A DNA stretch of 33,007 nt from Rhodospirillales bacterium (GCA_018432935.1 JAHDSF010000045.1:1-33007), one strand, 5' to 3'; shown: positions 18,363-26,952, numbered from the stretch's first letter. Notes: a model not told the origin generated them from the letters alone. Translations and numbers: made by a program.

Positions 18363-19229
18363 CTACCTCTCGAGCTTGATCACCGCCCGCCGGTTCTGCG
18401 GCTCGCGGATGCCGTCGGCCGTCTTCACCGCAGGCAAGGTCTCGCCGAACGCGGTGACGCTGATCCGCTGGTCGGGAACGCCCGCCCGGCGCAGTTCCTC
18501 TGCGACGGCGAGGGCTCGCCGCTGCGACAGCTTGTCGTTGTAGTCATTGGGGCCGGAGAGATCGGTATGGCCCTCGATCAGGAACGTCTGCGCGCCGGAC
18601 TGCCGGGCGGCGGCGATCGCCTGCTGGATTGCGTTGCGGTCCTCGTTGTCGATGTTCGAGCGGTCCCAGTCGAAGTAGACGAGGAACGGCCCGGGCATCG
18701 CCGCCGGACGCGGCGCGGCGGGCGCGGGTGCAGCGGCAGGCGCCGGAGCGGGCGCCGGAGCTGCGGCCTTCTTCAGCTCGGCGAAGGCCGGCTCGAAGTT
18801 GCCCATGCACCAGGCGATGTCGGCGGGCTGGATGTTCTCCTCGAGCTCCTGCAGCCAGCAGTCATACATGGCCTGGGCGCGGGCGGCATGTCCCGGTGCT
18901 CTCGCCTTGCCGGCGTTCAAGGCCGCCACGAGATCCCGATGCAGGGCGTTGGCCTTGTCGACCATCTCGGCGGGAAGCTTGCGCTCGGAAGGATTCTGCG
19001 GACCGAAGTCCTGGCCAGCGGCGGCGGCCCTCGTCTTGTCGGCGAAGAAGTCGGCGTCGGCCCAGTCGCGCTCGTCATACTCCATCTGGGCCAGGAGAGC
19101 GTAGTTCGCCTGCAAGCCCTGGTGGAACGCATTCCCTCGGTTTGGCAAGTCCTTAAGACCCGATGGGTCGGCGCAGCTGGCGAGCAGTGGGAGTGCTGCG
19201 ATCGCAGCGATTTTGAAGATCCCCTTCAT
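18363..19229 (-). CDS. OmpA-family lipoprotein, peptidoglycan-associated
   Basis: From the ATG at 19229 the protein has 288 residues. The first 19 form a lipoprotein signal with lipobox LLASC, Cys19 being the lipid-modified residue. An unassigned N-terminal domain (20-155) with predicted helices is joined by an Ala/Pro linker (155-180) to a C-terminal OmpA-like domain (181-288) with GHTDLSG (Asp223) and LSQRRA, the residues that bind diaminopimelate in peptidoglycan. It probably tethers the outer membrane to the wall. A longer frame upstream (to 19286) precedes the signal and is unlikely to be translated. GGAG lies about nine bases before the chosen ATG. It is not Pal, which lacks the long N-terminal domain. 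Confidence 0.9.
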   Translation of the reverse strand: MKGIFKIAAIAALPLLASCADPSGLKDLPNRGNAFHQGLQANYALLAQMEYDERDWADADFFADKTRAAAAGQDFGPQNPSERKLPAEMVDKANALHRDLVAALNAGKARAPGHAARAQAMYDCWLQELEENIQPADIAWCMGNFEPAFAELKKAAAPAPAPAPAAAPAPAAPRPAAMPGPFLVYFDWDRSNIDNEDRNAIQQAIAAARQSGAQTFLIEGHTDLSGPNDYNDKLSQRRALAVAEELRRAGVPDQRISVTAFGETLPAVKTADGIREPQNRRAVIKLER

Positions 19230-19291
19230 AACGATCTGTCTCCGATCTAAATTAGAGGAGGGATAGCGCTCTAAACCCTGTTGCACCTATC

Positions 19292-19320
19292 AGGATAATC
19301 ACGGAGGAGACCGCGTTCAA
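19292..19320 (-). promoter_or_regulatory. Candidate promoter of the OmpA-like lipoprotein gene
   Basis: Read on the - strand, TTGAAC (19315-19320) and TATCCT (19292-19297) are separated by 17 bases. The transcript would start about 55 bases before the ATG at 19229. This is a pattern match only. Confidence 0.5.
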
Positions 19321-19430
19321 CAATTACGCCTTAAGTTATGGGCCGATGCGCGAGAATTCCCCCCCGTTGCCGGCGCCGTCGGCCATGTTTTAGCCAGCTT
19401 TCCTTAACCCAGACATTCACGAGGATCAGG

Positions 19431-20144
19431 TTGGACGATTGCGCGCGCGCGGCCAAAGAGCTGAAGCTGGCCGTATTCGATTGTGACGGAACTCTGGTCG
19501 ACAGCCAATCGACCATCGTGCGGACCATGGCGTACGCGTTCAGCGAGCATGGCCGGCCCGCTCCGCTGGCCGACGAGGTGCGGCGGGTGATCGGCCTGCC
19601 TCTTCTCGAAGCGATCGCCCGACTCGGCGCCGATCTCGACTCGACGCTTCACGAGGCGATTCGCGCCAGCTATGCCCGCGCCTTTTTCGATCTTCGAACG
19701 CAGGGGGATGTCCACGAGCCGGCTTTTCCGGGTATGGCGGATGCGTTGGACGCCCTGGAGTCAAGTGGATGGCTGCTGGGCATCGCCACCGGAAAGTCGC
19801 GACGCGGGTTGGAGGCGACGCTGGCTCCCTACGGGTGGTCGTCGCGGTTCGTCACCAAGCAGACGTCCGATGTTGCTGCCGGCAAGCCGAATCCGGAGAT
19901 GCTTCTGCGCGCGATGGCCGAGGCCGGAGTCGCGTCGCGGAATACGGTGATGATCGGCGACACATCATTCGATATGCTGATGGCGCGAAATGCCGGAGTG
20001 TTCGCGGTAGGCGTCGCCTGGGGCTATCACGACCCTGGTGAGCTGCGCGAAGCAGGCGCTCACGTTATCGTCGAGCGCTTCGGTGAGCTTGAGCAAGCCC
20101 TCGAGAGCCTGATGGAGGCGGACGAATGCGACGCATCGGTCTGA
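19431..20144 (+). CDS. HAD-family phosphatase, phosphoglycolate phosphatase-like
   Basis: The 237-residue protein is a HAD hydrolase: motif I FDCDGTLVD (Asp17, Asp19), motif II IATGKS (Thr120), Lys152 in GKPNPEM, and motif IV GDTSFDM (Asp177, Asp181), with an alpha-helical cap between motifs I and II. It resembles Gph/PGP-type phosphatases; the substrate is not determined by the sequence. The likely start is TTG at 19431, with GAGG six bases upstream. The frame reaches an ATG at 19338, but the extra 31 residues (Arg-rich) look non-native. Its 3' end overlaps the next gene by 19 bases. In alphaproteobacteria a gene of this type is often next to rluC and ATP12, as here, from memory. Confidence 0.88.
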   Translation: MDDCARAAKELKLAVFDCDGTLVDSQSTIVRTMAYAFSEHGRPAPLADEVRRVIGLPLLEAIARLGADLDSTLHEAIRASYARAFFDLRTQGDVHEPAFPGMADALDALESSGWLLGIATGKSRRGLEATLAPYGWSSRFVTKQTSDVAAGKPNPEMLLRAMAEAGVASRNTVMIGDTSFDMLMARNAGVFAVGVAWGYHDPGELREAGAHVIVERFGELEQALESLMEADECDASV

Positions 20145-22492
20145 TAGTAGCGGGTGTGTGTCTTGTCCTCGTGCTGGCCGTGGTGGGGGCGGTTCTCGCC
20201 GTGCCGGCGTTCGTCGACAAAGGTTTCGTCGAGCAGCAGGCCAAGGCGGCCACCGGACGCGACCTGACCATCGGCGGCGATTTCAACCTCGACCTCATTA
20301 CAGGCACGCCATCGGTGGCGATGGAGAACGTCGCCTTCGCCAATGCCAGCTGGGGCTCGCGGCCCGAAATGGCCAAGCTTCGCAGGTTCTCGGCCGAGGT
20401 GGAACTGATTCCGCTGCTGTCGGGGAACCTGGAGGTCAATCGCTTCCACCTCGAGGGTCTGGATCTGATCGCCGAACGGGGGCCGGACGGCCGGGCCAAC
20501 TGGGAGTTTGCCCCTGCCGGTGGCGGAGAGACGCAGCAGCAGCCAGCAGAAGGGAAGGAAGAGCGATCGGAACCGGGCGAGGTTACCGTGCCGCTGGTCA
20601 AGGACCTGGTGGTGCGCGACGTGAACGTTCTGTTCCGCGACCGGCAGGCCAATCAGGAAATGACCGCCCGGGTCGACGCTCTCGAGCTCAAGGCGCCCGA
20701 TGCCGTCAGCCCGATGAAGCTGACGATGCGTGGCACTTTCAACAAAATTCCCTTCGAGGCGGACGGCACGCTCGGCTCGATCAACCAGCTGACCGGCAAG
20801 GAGAAGCCCTATCCGCTGACGATCGTCGCCAAGGCTCTGGGAGCGGTCTTCGACGCCAAGGGCGAGATCGGCGACCTGCAGGACGTTTCGGGCCTCAACG
20901 TGCGGGTATCGCTGGCCGGCGACAAGCTGGAAACGACGGTGAACGCGGCCAAGCCGCTGGTGCCGCAGCTGGCACAGGCGACGGTGCCGGAGCTTGGCCC
21001 CTACAAGCTGGCGGCCCTCATCCAGGGCTCGCCGGAAGAGCTCAAGATCTCGGACATCGACGTCAGCATCGGCAAGCCCGATCAGCTTCTGGTGACCGCC
21101 GCGGGCGAAGTCGGGAATGCCCTCCAGGCCAAGAAGCTGAACGTCAAGTTCGCGCTCAAGGCGCCCAATGTCGCTCCGATCGCCAGGGCGCTGAAGCTCG
21201 ACATCCCGCCGGTACCGCCCCTCGAGGTTTCCGGCGTTGCACGCGATCCCGATGGCTGGATGGCGATCGAGAACCTGGCGGTCAAGGCGGCAGACAGCGA
21301 TCTTGCCGGGCGGATCGCGGTCAAGCAGGACAGCGACCGGCCGGTGCTTGCGGCCGACCTGACCTCTAACCTCCTAAACCTCGACAAGCTGCTGCCTCAG
21401 CAGCCTGGTCAGCAGCAGCCCGCCGCCAAACCGGCAGCGGCGCCGCAGCCGCAGCCGGAGGGCGGACAGCAGCGGGTATTCCCCGACGATCCGCTGCCGT
21501 TCGGCGAGCTCAAGAACGCCGATGCCGACATCAAGTTCAAGGGACAGAAGATCATCCACAACGGGTTGCCGATCGAAGGGGTGGTGGTCGAGGCCAGGCT
21601 TGCCGACGGCAAGCTGGCGGTGAAGCCGCTACAAGCCAAGGTCTTCGACGGCACGATCGCCGCCGAGGCCAGCGTCGACGGCGCCGCTGCGGTTCCGTCT
21701 CTCGCCTCGAAGCTTGATATCGTGCAGCTCGACTACGGCAAGGTGCTGGATGCCGTTGGCCAGAAGGGCTTGGCGCGGGGCAAGGTGGACCTCAAGACCG
21801 ACATCACCAGCAAGGGCGGTTCGGTGCGGGCGATCATGGCCGGTCTCAACGGCTTCACCCATGTCACCACGAAAGACGGCATGATGGACAATCGCCTGGT
21901 CCAGCTGGTCACGGCGGACATCCAGAACATCGCGCCGATGTTCAGCCGCGACGAGCACAAGGAGATCAAGTGCGGCGTCATCCGGTTCGGCTACAAGGAC
22001 GGGCTCGCCAACGCCGACACCTTCCTGTTCGAGACCGGCGGCTTGGCGGTGATCGGCACCGGCAGCATCAACCTTGCCCAGGAGACTCTGAACCTGGCCT
22101 TCGATCCCAAGGCCAAGAACAAGAGCGCGGTGCAGCTTGCGATTCCGTTCACCGTCGGCGGCACTCTGGCGTCGCCGTCGCCCGGTGTCGCCGCGGAGCA
22201 GGTCGCCAAGAAGGCCGGCAAAGTGGTGCTGGGAGTCATGACGGGCGGAATGTCGACGCTGGCCGAAGCGGCGTACGACGCCGTTGCCCCGGTCGACCAG
22301 ACCGATTATTGCGCGCTCGCCTTGGCAGGAAAACCGCTGACGGCGGATCCCAGCAAGGTCACCGAGACCAAGAGTGAGTCGAAGCCGGCGGCGGCGCCGT
22401 CGGGCCAGCCGTCGCCGGCCAAGCCGGCGGAGGGCCTGGGCGGCGCGGTCGAAGGCGCCGGCAAGGCCCTGCAGGGGTTGTTCGGGAGGTAG
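20126..22492 (+). CDS. AsmA-family membrane protein
   Basis: This 788-residue protein has a single N-terminal membrane anchor (about 4-27, LIVAGVCLVLVLAVVGAVL) and a large periplasmic part with the AsmA N-terminal pattern (LTIGGDFNLDLITGTPSVAMENVAFAN) and the AsmA_2 C-terminal region (about 560-720, with GLNGFTHVTTKDGMMDNRLV and NLAFDPKAKNK). AsmA-like proteins are large beta-rich proteins proposed to move phospholipids between membranes. A Gln/Pro/Ala-rich linker (about 420-450) divides the protein, and the tail (about 750-788) is also low complexity. The ATG lies inside the 3' end of the HAD gene (19-base overlap), and ATP12 begins one base after the stop. Confidence 0.9.
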   Translation: MRRIGLIVAGVCLVLVLAVVGAVLAVPAFVDKGFVEQQAKAATGRDLTIGGDFNLDLITGTPSVAMENVAFANASWGSRPEMAKLRRFSAEVELIPLLSGNLEVNRFHLEGLDLIAERGPDGRANWEFAPAGGGETQQQPAEGKEERSEPGEVTVPLVKDLVVRDVNVLFRDRQANQEMTARVDALELKAPDAVSPMKLTMRGTFNKIPFEADGTLGSINQLTGKEKPYPLTIVAKALGAVFDAKGEIGDLQDVSGLNVRVSLAGDKLETTVNAAKPLVPQLAQATVPELGPYKLAALIQGSPEELKISDIDVSIGKPDQLLVTAAGEVGNALQAKKLNVKFALKAPNVAPIARALKLDIPPVPPLEVSGVARDPDGWMAIENLAVKAADSDLAGRIAVKQDSDRPVLAADLTSNLLNLDKLLPQQPGQQQPAAKPAAAPQPQPEGGQQRVFPDDPLPFGELKNADADIKFKGQKIIHNGLPIEGVVVEARLADGKLAVKPLQAKVFDGTIAAEASVDGAAAVPSLASKLDIVQLDYGKVLDAVGQKGLARGKVDLKTDITSKGGSVRAIMAGLNGFTHVTTKDGMMDNRLVQLVTADIQNIAPMFSRDEHKEIKCGVIRFGYKDGLANADTFLFETGGLAVIGTGSINLAQETLNLAFDPKAKNKSAVQLAIPFTVGGTLASPSPGVAAEQVAKKAGKVVLGVMTGGMSTLAEAAYDAVAPVDQTDYCALALAGKPLTADPSKVTETKSESKPAAAPSGQPSPAKPAEGLGGAVEGAGKALQGLFGR

Positions 22493-22493
22493 G

Positions 22494-23192
22494 GTGAACG
22501 GCAAGAGGCGCTTCTACCGGGCGGCGGCGGCCGAAGCGACCGGCGACGGTTGGTGCCTGCTCCTGGACGGTCGGCCGGTCCGTACGCCGAAGGGCGCCCG
22601 CCTTGCCGTCTCCTCCGAGACGGTGGCGCGGGCGCTGGCCGCCGAATGGGAACGTCAGGGAGCGCTGATCGAGCCGCGATCGATGCCGCTGACCCGGCTC
22701 GTCGGCTCCGCCCTCGACGACGCCGGGCCGGACCGCAGAAGGTTTGTCGACCGCGTAGCGGCTTACGCCGAGACCGACCTGCTGTGCTATCGCGCCGAGA
22801 TGCCCCCGGACTTGGTGCACCGGCAGCGGGAAGGCTGGGATCCGCTGCTGGAGTGGGCCGCAGAGCGGTACGGGGCGCGCCTGCGGGTGCGCACGGGTCT
22901 GATGCCTTACTCCCAGGATCCGGACGCGCTCGCCCTGCTGCGCGGACAGGTCGAGAGGTTCGACGCCGTCGGACTCAGCGCCATGAATGTGGCAGTGCCT
23001 GCGCTCGGATCGCTGGTGCTGGCCCTCGCCATTGTGGAAGGCCGCCTTGGGGGCGAGGAGGCCTTCGAGCTGTCGCAGCTCGACGAGAGCTTCCAGATGG
23101 AGCGGTGGGGCGAGGACGATGAGGCCCTGGCCCGCCGCGCCCGCCTGCACGACGAGGTGCTGGCCGCGGAACTGATCCTCGCCACGGCTTAG
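22494..23192 (+). CDS. ATP12 family F1-ATPase assembly chaperone
   Basis: The 232-residue protein matches the ATP12 family: FYRAAAAEATGDGWCLLLDG at the start, then GRPVRTPKGA, ALAAEWERQG and IEPRSMPLTRL. ATP12 binds the F1 alpha subunit before assembly of ATP synthase in mitochondria; alphaproteobacterial copies are presumed to do the same. The start chosen is GTG at 22494, with GGGAGG (22484-22489) upstream. The frame is open further 5' through the end of the AsmA gene but encodes an implausible Arg-rich segment. It is the last gene of a tightly packed HAD-AsmA-ATP12 unit. Confidence 0.92.
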   Translation: MNGKRRFYRAAAAEATGDGWCLLLDGRPVRTPKGARLAVSSETVARALAAEWERQGALIEPRSMPLTRLVGSALDDAGPDRRRFVDRVAAYAETDLLCYRAEMPPDLVHRQREGWDPLLEWAAERYGARLRVRTGLMPYSQDPDALALLRGQVERFDAVGLSAMNVAVPALGSLVLALAIVEGRLGGEEAFELSQLDESFQMERWGEDDEALARRARLHDEVLAAELILATA

Positions 23193-23253
23193 TCGCGTTT
23201 GGGATCAAGCTGGATTCCGGCCGGGCGCCGCACGAGGGGCGGGCGGTGGGAAC

Positions 23254-23811
23254 TCAGGTGCCGCTGCCGTCGGGCTCCTTGATCTGGTGGCGCAAGATCA
23301 GGGGCACTTGGCAGATTCCGAACACCATCGTCAGCGGCATGATGCCGAACAGCTTGAAGCTGACCCAGAAGTCGGTCGATTGGGTGCGCCAGACGGCTTC
23401 GTTGACCAGAGCCAGGAAGACAAAGAAGAATGCCCAGCGCCAGGTCAGCACCCGCCACCCCTCGTCGTCGAGCTGGAAGGCGGTCTGGAAGACGATCTTG
23501 AGCAGGTTGCGTCGCAGCGCCAGTCCGGTGAACAGTGCCCCTGCGAACAGCAGGTTGACGACGGTCGGCTTCAGCTTGATGAAGGTGCTGTCCTCGAAGA
23601 CCAGGGTCAGGGCACCGAACACGACGATGAACGCGCCGGCGACGAGCGGCATCACCGGCAGCCGCCGCTCCATGGCGTAGTTGATGCCGAGCGATACCAC
23701 CGTGGCGACCATGAAGGCTCCGGTGGCCGGCATGATGCCGAACTTCGTGTTGCCCACGAAGAAGACGACGAGCGGACCCGTTTCGAGGGCGAGGCGTATC
23801 CATTGGTTCAT
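23254..23811 (-). CDS. yciB: Inner-membrane septation protein YciB/IspZ
   Basis: The 185-residue protein has about five membrane spans and the family landmarks ETGPLVVFFVGNTKFGIMPAT near the N-terminus and FIKLKPTVVNLLFAGAL in the middle. YciB/IspZ is an inner-membrane protein that has been linked to septation and envelope integrity; its biochemical role is unclear. The start is the ATG at 23811; the frame continues upstream to 23931, but that part is not hydrophobic and looks spurious. There is no Shine-Dalgarno sequence before the ATG; instead TATAAG ends six bases upstream, raising the possibility of a leaderless mRNA. Confidence 0.92.
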   Translation of the reverse strand: MNQWIRLALETGPLVVFFVGNTKFGIMPATGAFMVATVVSLGINYAMERRLPVMPLVAGAFIVVFGALTLVFEDSTFIKLKPTVVNLLFAGALFTGLALRRNLLKIVFQTAFQLDDEGWRVLTWRWAFFFVFLALVNEAVWRTQSTDFWVSFKLFGIMPLTMVFGICQVPLILRHQIKEPDGSGT

Positions 23812-23817
23812 GGCTGA

Positions 23818-23823
23818 CTTATA
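23818..23823 (-). promoter_or_regulatory. Candidate -10 box of yciB
   Basis: On the - strand TATAAG ends six bases before the yciB ATG, which would put the transcript start at the A of the start codon. The -35 region with 17-base spacing (TTCCGC) matches the consensus poorly, so this is tentative. Confidence 0.35.
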
Positions 23824-23892
23824 ACCGTCCCGGGCCGGCCGCGGAAGTCGCCAGCCGACCTTTCGCGCGCCGTCGTGAGGAGCGAGATCGAG

Positions 23893-24180
23893 ATGTCCGA
23901 CGACAGGAAATCGGTGCTGGCCAGGATCCACGGCCGCGTCCAGGGGGTCTGGTACCGCGGCTGGGCGGTGCAGCAGGCGCAGGCGAGGGGCCTGTCGGGC
24001 TGGGTGCGCAACCGTGCGGACGGGTCCGTCGAGGCGCTGGTCTGCGGCCCGAAGGCGGCGGTGAACGAGCTTCTCGACGCCTTCTGGCAGGGGCCGCCGT
24101 CAGCCCGGGTGACCCGAGTCGATGTCGAGGCGGCGTCCCCGCCCGACGATCGCGGGTTCCGCCAGCTCGCCACGATGTAG
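23893..24180 (+). CDS. acyP: Acylphosphatase
   Basis: The 95-residue protein contains the acylphosphatase signatures GRVQGVWYRGW (about 14-24, whose Arg binds the phosphate) and GLSGWVRNRADGSVEA (whose Asn positions the water). It hydrolyses carboxyl-phosphate bonds in small acyl phosphates in the cytosol. The start chosen is the ATG at 23893, with AGGAG (23878-23882) upstream; a GTG at 23875 in the same frame would add six residues. It is divergent from yciB, separated by 81 bases, and ends 10 bases before the convergent lipB stop. Confidence 0.93.
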   Translation: MSDDRKSVLARIHGRVQGVWYRGWAVQQAQARGLSGWVRNRADGSVEALVCGPKAAVNELLDAFWQGPPSARVTRVDVEAASPPDDRGFRQLATM

Positions 24181-24190
24181 ACCGAGTCGT

Positions 24191-24850
24191 CTACGCGAAG
24201 ACGCAGCGGAATGCAGCCTGCAGGGCACGGTCGACGGATGCCATGTCTGCCGGGCGGCCCAGCGCGGACAACGAGGTGACGCCGTGGGCGGCGATGCCGC
24301 ACGGCACGATTCCCGAGAAGTGGTCGAGATCCGGCGCGACGTTGAGAGAGACGCCGTGGAAGCTGACCCAGCGCCGGACCCGGATGCCGAGCGCGGCGAT
24401 CTTGTCTTCGCGCCCGTCGCCGCGGTCGACCCAAATGCCGACGCGGCCCTGCCGCCGCTCGCCGCGGACGCCGAGATCCAGCAGGGTCTGGATCAGCCAC
24501 TCCTCGAGGCGCCAGACGAAGTCGCGGATGTCGCGGCCGCGGGCGTCGAGATCGAGCATCACATACGCCACCCGCTGCCCCGGGCCGTGGTAGGTGAACT
24601 GGCCGCCGCGCCCGGTGCGGTAGACCGGAAAGCGGCGGGGGTCGAGCAGGTCGTCAGGGTCGGCGCTGGTTCCGGCAGTGTAGATGGGCGGGTGCTCGAG
24701 GAGCCAGATGCACTCCGGCGCGGACCCGGCGCGGACGGCCGCCACCCGCTCCTCCATGAACCGGAGCGCGTCCGGGTAGGGGACCGGCGCCGAAGATGTC
24801 TTCCATTCCGGCTCCCGGGCAGCAGCGAAATCGGGCCGCAAGTGGGTCAT
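24191..24850 (-). CDS. lipB: Octanoyltransferase LipB
   Basis: The 219-residue enzyme has [12 protein letters not shown] (81-92), Lys150 in [11 protein letters not shown] and Cys184 in FSGIVPCGI, the catalytic Lys/Cys pair of the family. LipB transfers octanoate from acyl carrier protein to the lipoyl domains of 2-oxoacid dehydrogenases and the glycine cleavage system, the first step of lipoate synthesis; LipA finishes the job and is not in the window. AAGGAAAA precedes the ATG on the - strand. The gene is divergent from tRNA-Leu and convergent with the acylphosphatase gene. Confidence 0.95.
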   Translation of the reverse strand: MTHLRPDFAAAREPEWKTSSAPVPYPDALRFMEERVAAVRAGSAPECIWLLEHPPIYTAGTSADPDDLLDPRRFPVYRTGRGGQFTYHGPGQRVAYVMLDLDARGRDIRDFVWRLEEWLIQTLLDLGVRGERRQGRVGIWVDRGDGREDKIAALGIRVRRWVSFHGVSLNVAPDLDHFSGIVPCGIAAHGVTSLSALGRPADMASVDRALQAAFRCVFA

Positions 24851-24859
24851 CTGTTTTCC

Positions 24860-24888
24860 TTGATCGCACGCCGAGGATTTGCTATCTC
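24860..24888 (+). promoter_or_regulatory. Candidate promoter for tRNA-Leu
   Basis: TTGATC (24860-24865) and TATCTC (24883-24888) are separated by 17 bases, with a predicted start near 24895, about 38 bases before the tRNA. The -10 is weak, so the call is tentative. Confidence 0.4.
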
Positions 24889-24901
24889 CGGCGCATGAAA
24901 C

Positions 24902-24920
24902 GGCAACACGGTGTGTTGTC
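24902..24920 (+). repeat. Short palindrome in the tRNA-Leu 5' leader
   Basis: CAACAC (24904-24909) and GTGTTG (24913-24918) form a perfect inverted repeat around GGT, extendable by one G-T and one G-C pair to 24902-24920. It lies between the predicted tRNA promoter and the tRNA 5' end, so it could be a leader hairpin or a protein site. Function unknown. Confidence 0.5.
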
Positions 24921-24932
24921 GCAACGGTTTTC

Positions 24933-25019
24933 GCGGTCGTGGCGGAACTGGTAGACGCGCAGCGTTGAGGTCGCTGTGGGGGAGACCCCGTGGAAGTTCG
25001 AGTCTTCTCGACCGCACCA
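24933..25019 (+). tRNA. tRNA-Leu (anticodon GAG)
   Basis: The 87-base gene folds as a class II tRNA. The acceptor stem is GCGGTCG (24933-24939) with CGACCGC (25009-25015). The anticodon stem CAGCG/CGCTG encloses the loop TTGAGGT, giving anticodon GAG, which reads CTC and CTT leucine codons. A long variable arm (GGGGGAGACCCC region) and a T loop TTCGAGT follow. The discriminator is A and CCA is encoded (25017-25019). A terminator hairpin starts ten bases after the end. Confidence 0.95.
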
Positions 25020-25028
25020 TTCTGAACA

Positions 25029-25060
25029 GGCCCGTTGCTTGCTTGAGTGACGGGCCTTTT
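25029..25060 (+). terminator. Rho-independent terminator of tRNA-Leu
   Basis: GGCCCGT (25029-25035) pairs with ACGGGCC (25050-25056) and is followed by TTTT (25057-25060) and GGTT. The loop is 14 bases. The hairpin lies directly after the tRNA, which implies that mgtE (start 25099) has its own start of transcription or relies on read-through. Confidence 0.75.
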
Positions 25061-25098
25061 GGTTGGCGCGCTGTCACTCTGCGGGCGGAGAAAGCACC

Positions 25099-26508
25099 GT
25101 GGCCGAACCTGACGACAGGCTCCAGCCCATTCCCGAGACGGTCGCCGAGACGAGCGGCTACGAGCTCGAATCGGTCGAGCACGAGGTCATGGAGGCGCTG
25201 GCCGCCGGTGACCTTCCGCGGGCGCGCGCCCTCATCGAGCCGCTGCACTACGCCGACCTTGCGGACCTGCTGCAACACCTGCCGGCCGACGACCGCCGGG
25301 TGCTGGTCCAGCTTCTCGGCGACGATCTCGACCCCGACATGCTGTCGGAACTGGACGAGAGCATCCGCGATGACATCATCGAGCAGCTGGGCCTGGCCCA
25401 GGTCGCGGCCGCGGTGGCCGAACTCGACACCGATGATGCCGTCGATTTCATCGAAGAGCTCGACGAAGAGGAGCAGCGCCAACTTCTCGAGGCGATGCCG
25501 GAAAGCGATCGCGCGCTCATCGAGCAGGCCCTGGCCTTTCCCGAAGACAGCGCCGGCCGCCTCATGCAGCGCGAGGTCGTGCGCATCCCCGCGTTCTGGG
25601 ACGTCGGCCAGACCGTCGACTACCTGCGCCAGAACGCCGATCGCGAAGAGGAGGTTCTGCCCGAGATCTTCTACGTCATCTTCGTCGTCGATCCGCATCA
25701 CAGGCCGGTAGGGCAGGTCTCCCTCAGCCGCCTGCTGCGTACCCGCCGCACCGTCAAGATCGCCGACATCATGGAGACCGACATGAAGGTGATCGCAGCC
25801 GCCACCGACCAGGAGGAGGTCGCCTTCCTGTTCCGCCAGCGCGACCTGGTGTCGGCGCCGGTGGTGGACGAGGCCGGGCGCCTGGTCGGGGCGATCACCA
25901 TCGACGACGTTGTCGACGTCATCCACGAGGAGAACGAGGAAGACCTGATGCGCATGGGCGGCGTCTCGGAGGACGACCTCTACAGCGCGGCGGTAGACAC
26001 CGCCAAATCCCGCTTCACGTGGCTGTTCGTCAACCTCTGCACGGCGATCATCGCCTCGCTGGTGATCGGCCTGTTCGAGTCCACGATCGAGCAGGTGGTG
26101 GCGCTGGCGGTGCTGATGCCGATCGTCGCCTCGATGGGCGGCAACGCCGGGACCCAGACCCTGACCGTCGCCGTCCGCGCCCTCGCCACCAGGGAGCTCA
26201 GCTCGACCAACGCCCTGCGCGTGATCGGCAAGGAAGTCCTGGTAGGCAGCTTCAACGGCGTCATTTTCGCCGTCATCACGGCGCTGGTCGCCTGGCTGTG
26301 GTTCGGCAATACCGAAATCGCGCTCATCATTGGGGCGGCGATGGTCGCCAACCTGGTGATCGCGGCGTTCGCAGGCAGCACAATTCCGATCCTGCTGGAG
26401 CGTTTGGGGGTCGATCCCGCGATCGCCTCCACCGTCTTTCTCACCACCGTGACCGACGTGGTCGGGTTCCTCGCTTTCCTGGGTCTCGCCGCCTGGTTCC
26501 TGCTGTAG
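25099..26508 (+). CDS. mgtE: Magnesium transporter MgtE
   Basis: The 469-residue protein has the MgtE order: an acidic helical N domain (about 20-150), two CBS domains (about 155-275) and a membrane domain of about five spans (from about 305). MGGNAGTQ (346-353) is the channel signature, and Asp453 in TVTDVVGF matches the pore Mg2+-binding aspartate. MgtE is a Mg2+-gated channel in the inner membrane; the N and CBS domains sense cytosolic Mg2+. The start chosen is GTG at 25099 with GGAG (25087-25090) eight bases upstream; a frame reaching 25063 would start inside the tRNA terminator region. No Mg2+ riboswitch fits in the short leader. Confidence 0.94.
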   Translation: MAEPDDRLQPIPETVAETSGYELESVEHEVMEALAAGDLPRARALIEPLHYADLADLLQHLPADDRRVLVQLLGDDLDPDMLSELDESIRDDIIEQLGLAQVAAAVAELDTDDAVDFIEELDEEEQRQLLEAMPESDRALIEQALAFPEDSAGRLMQREVVRIPAFWDVGQTVDYLRQNADREEEVLPEIFYVIFVVDPHHRPVGQVSLSRLLRTRRTVKIADIMETDMKVIAAATDQEEVAFLFRQRDLVSAPVVDEAGRLVGAITIDDVVDVIHEENEEDLMRMGGVSEDDLYSAAVDTAKSRFTWLFVNLCTAIIASLVIGLFESTIEQVVALAVLMPIVASMGGNAGTQTLTVAVRALATRELSSTNALRVIGKEVLVGSFNGVIFAVITALVAWLWFGNTEIALIIGAAMVANLVIAAFAGSTIPILLERLGVDPAIASTVFLTTVTDVVGFLAFLGLAAWFLL

Positions 26509-26510
26509 CG

Positions 26511-26951
26511 ATGCCGATCGTCCATCTCATCAAGCTGTGCGTTGGGGTCGAGGATATCGACCATCTGGCCCGCCTTCAGGCCGCCCGCCTGCAGAAGGCG
26601 GCTGCCGAGAACAGACCGCCGGTGCTCCGTCATGTCACGCGCAACATGCCGCGGCGAGCCGACGAGGTGCTGGCCGGCGGTTCCCTCTACTGGGTGATCC
26701 GCGGCTTCATCAGGGTTCGGCAGCGCATCGTCGGGCTGGAGCCGGTGACCGACGACGGGCGGCCGGCCTGCGCCATCATCCTCGATCCGGTGCTGCAAAG
26801 GACGTCGCTCGAGGCCTGCCGTCCATTCCAGGGCTGGCGCTATCTCGAGGCGGGCCGTGCCCCCTACGACGTCCGCGGTGAGGAGGGCGGTGCCGCCGAG
26901 TCCCTGCCGCCGGGGCTGGCGGAGGAACTGCGCCAGCTGGGCCTGCTGTAA
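26511..26951 (+). CDS. DUF1489 family protein
   Basis: Starting at the ATG two bases after mgtE, the protein has 146 residues and begins PIVHLIKLCVGVEDIDHLA, followed by RHVTRNMPRRADEVLAGGSLYWVIRG and later LVxLEPV-type IVGLEPVTDDGRPACAIIL. This is the DUF1489 pattern, known from alphaproteobacteria and of unknown function. The sequence lacks membrane spans or a signal peptide and is probably cytosolic. The frame stays open upstream inside mgtE without meaning. It is likely translated from an mgtE-DUF1489 mRNA. A hairpin follows the stop. Confidence 0.85.
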   Translation: MPIVHLIKLCVGVEDIDHLARLQAARLQKAAAENRPPVLRHVTRNMPRRADEVLAGGSLYWVIRGFIRVRQRIVGLEPVTDDGRPACAIILDPVLQRTSLEACRPFQGWRYLEAGRAPYDVRGEEGGAAESLPPGLAEELRQLGLL

Positions 26952-26952
26952 C

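Noticed and set aside
19338-19430. N-terminal extension of the HAD phosphatase from the ATG at 19338
   Set aside because: The extra residues are Arg-rich and non-conserved in appearance, and a Shine-Dalgarno sequence fits the TTG at 19431 instead.
25020-25098. A possible Mg2+ riboswitch (M-box or mgtE-type) before mgtE
   Set aside because: Only 38 bases separate the tRNA terminator from the start codon, too short for such a leader; no matching structure is seen.
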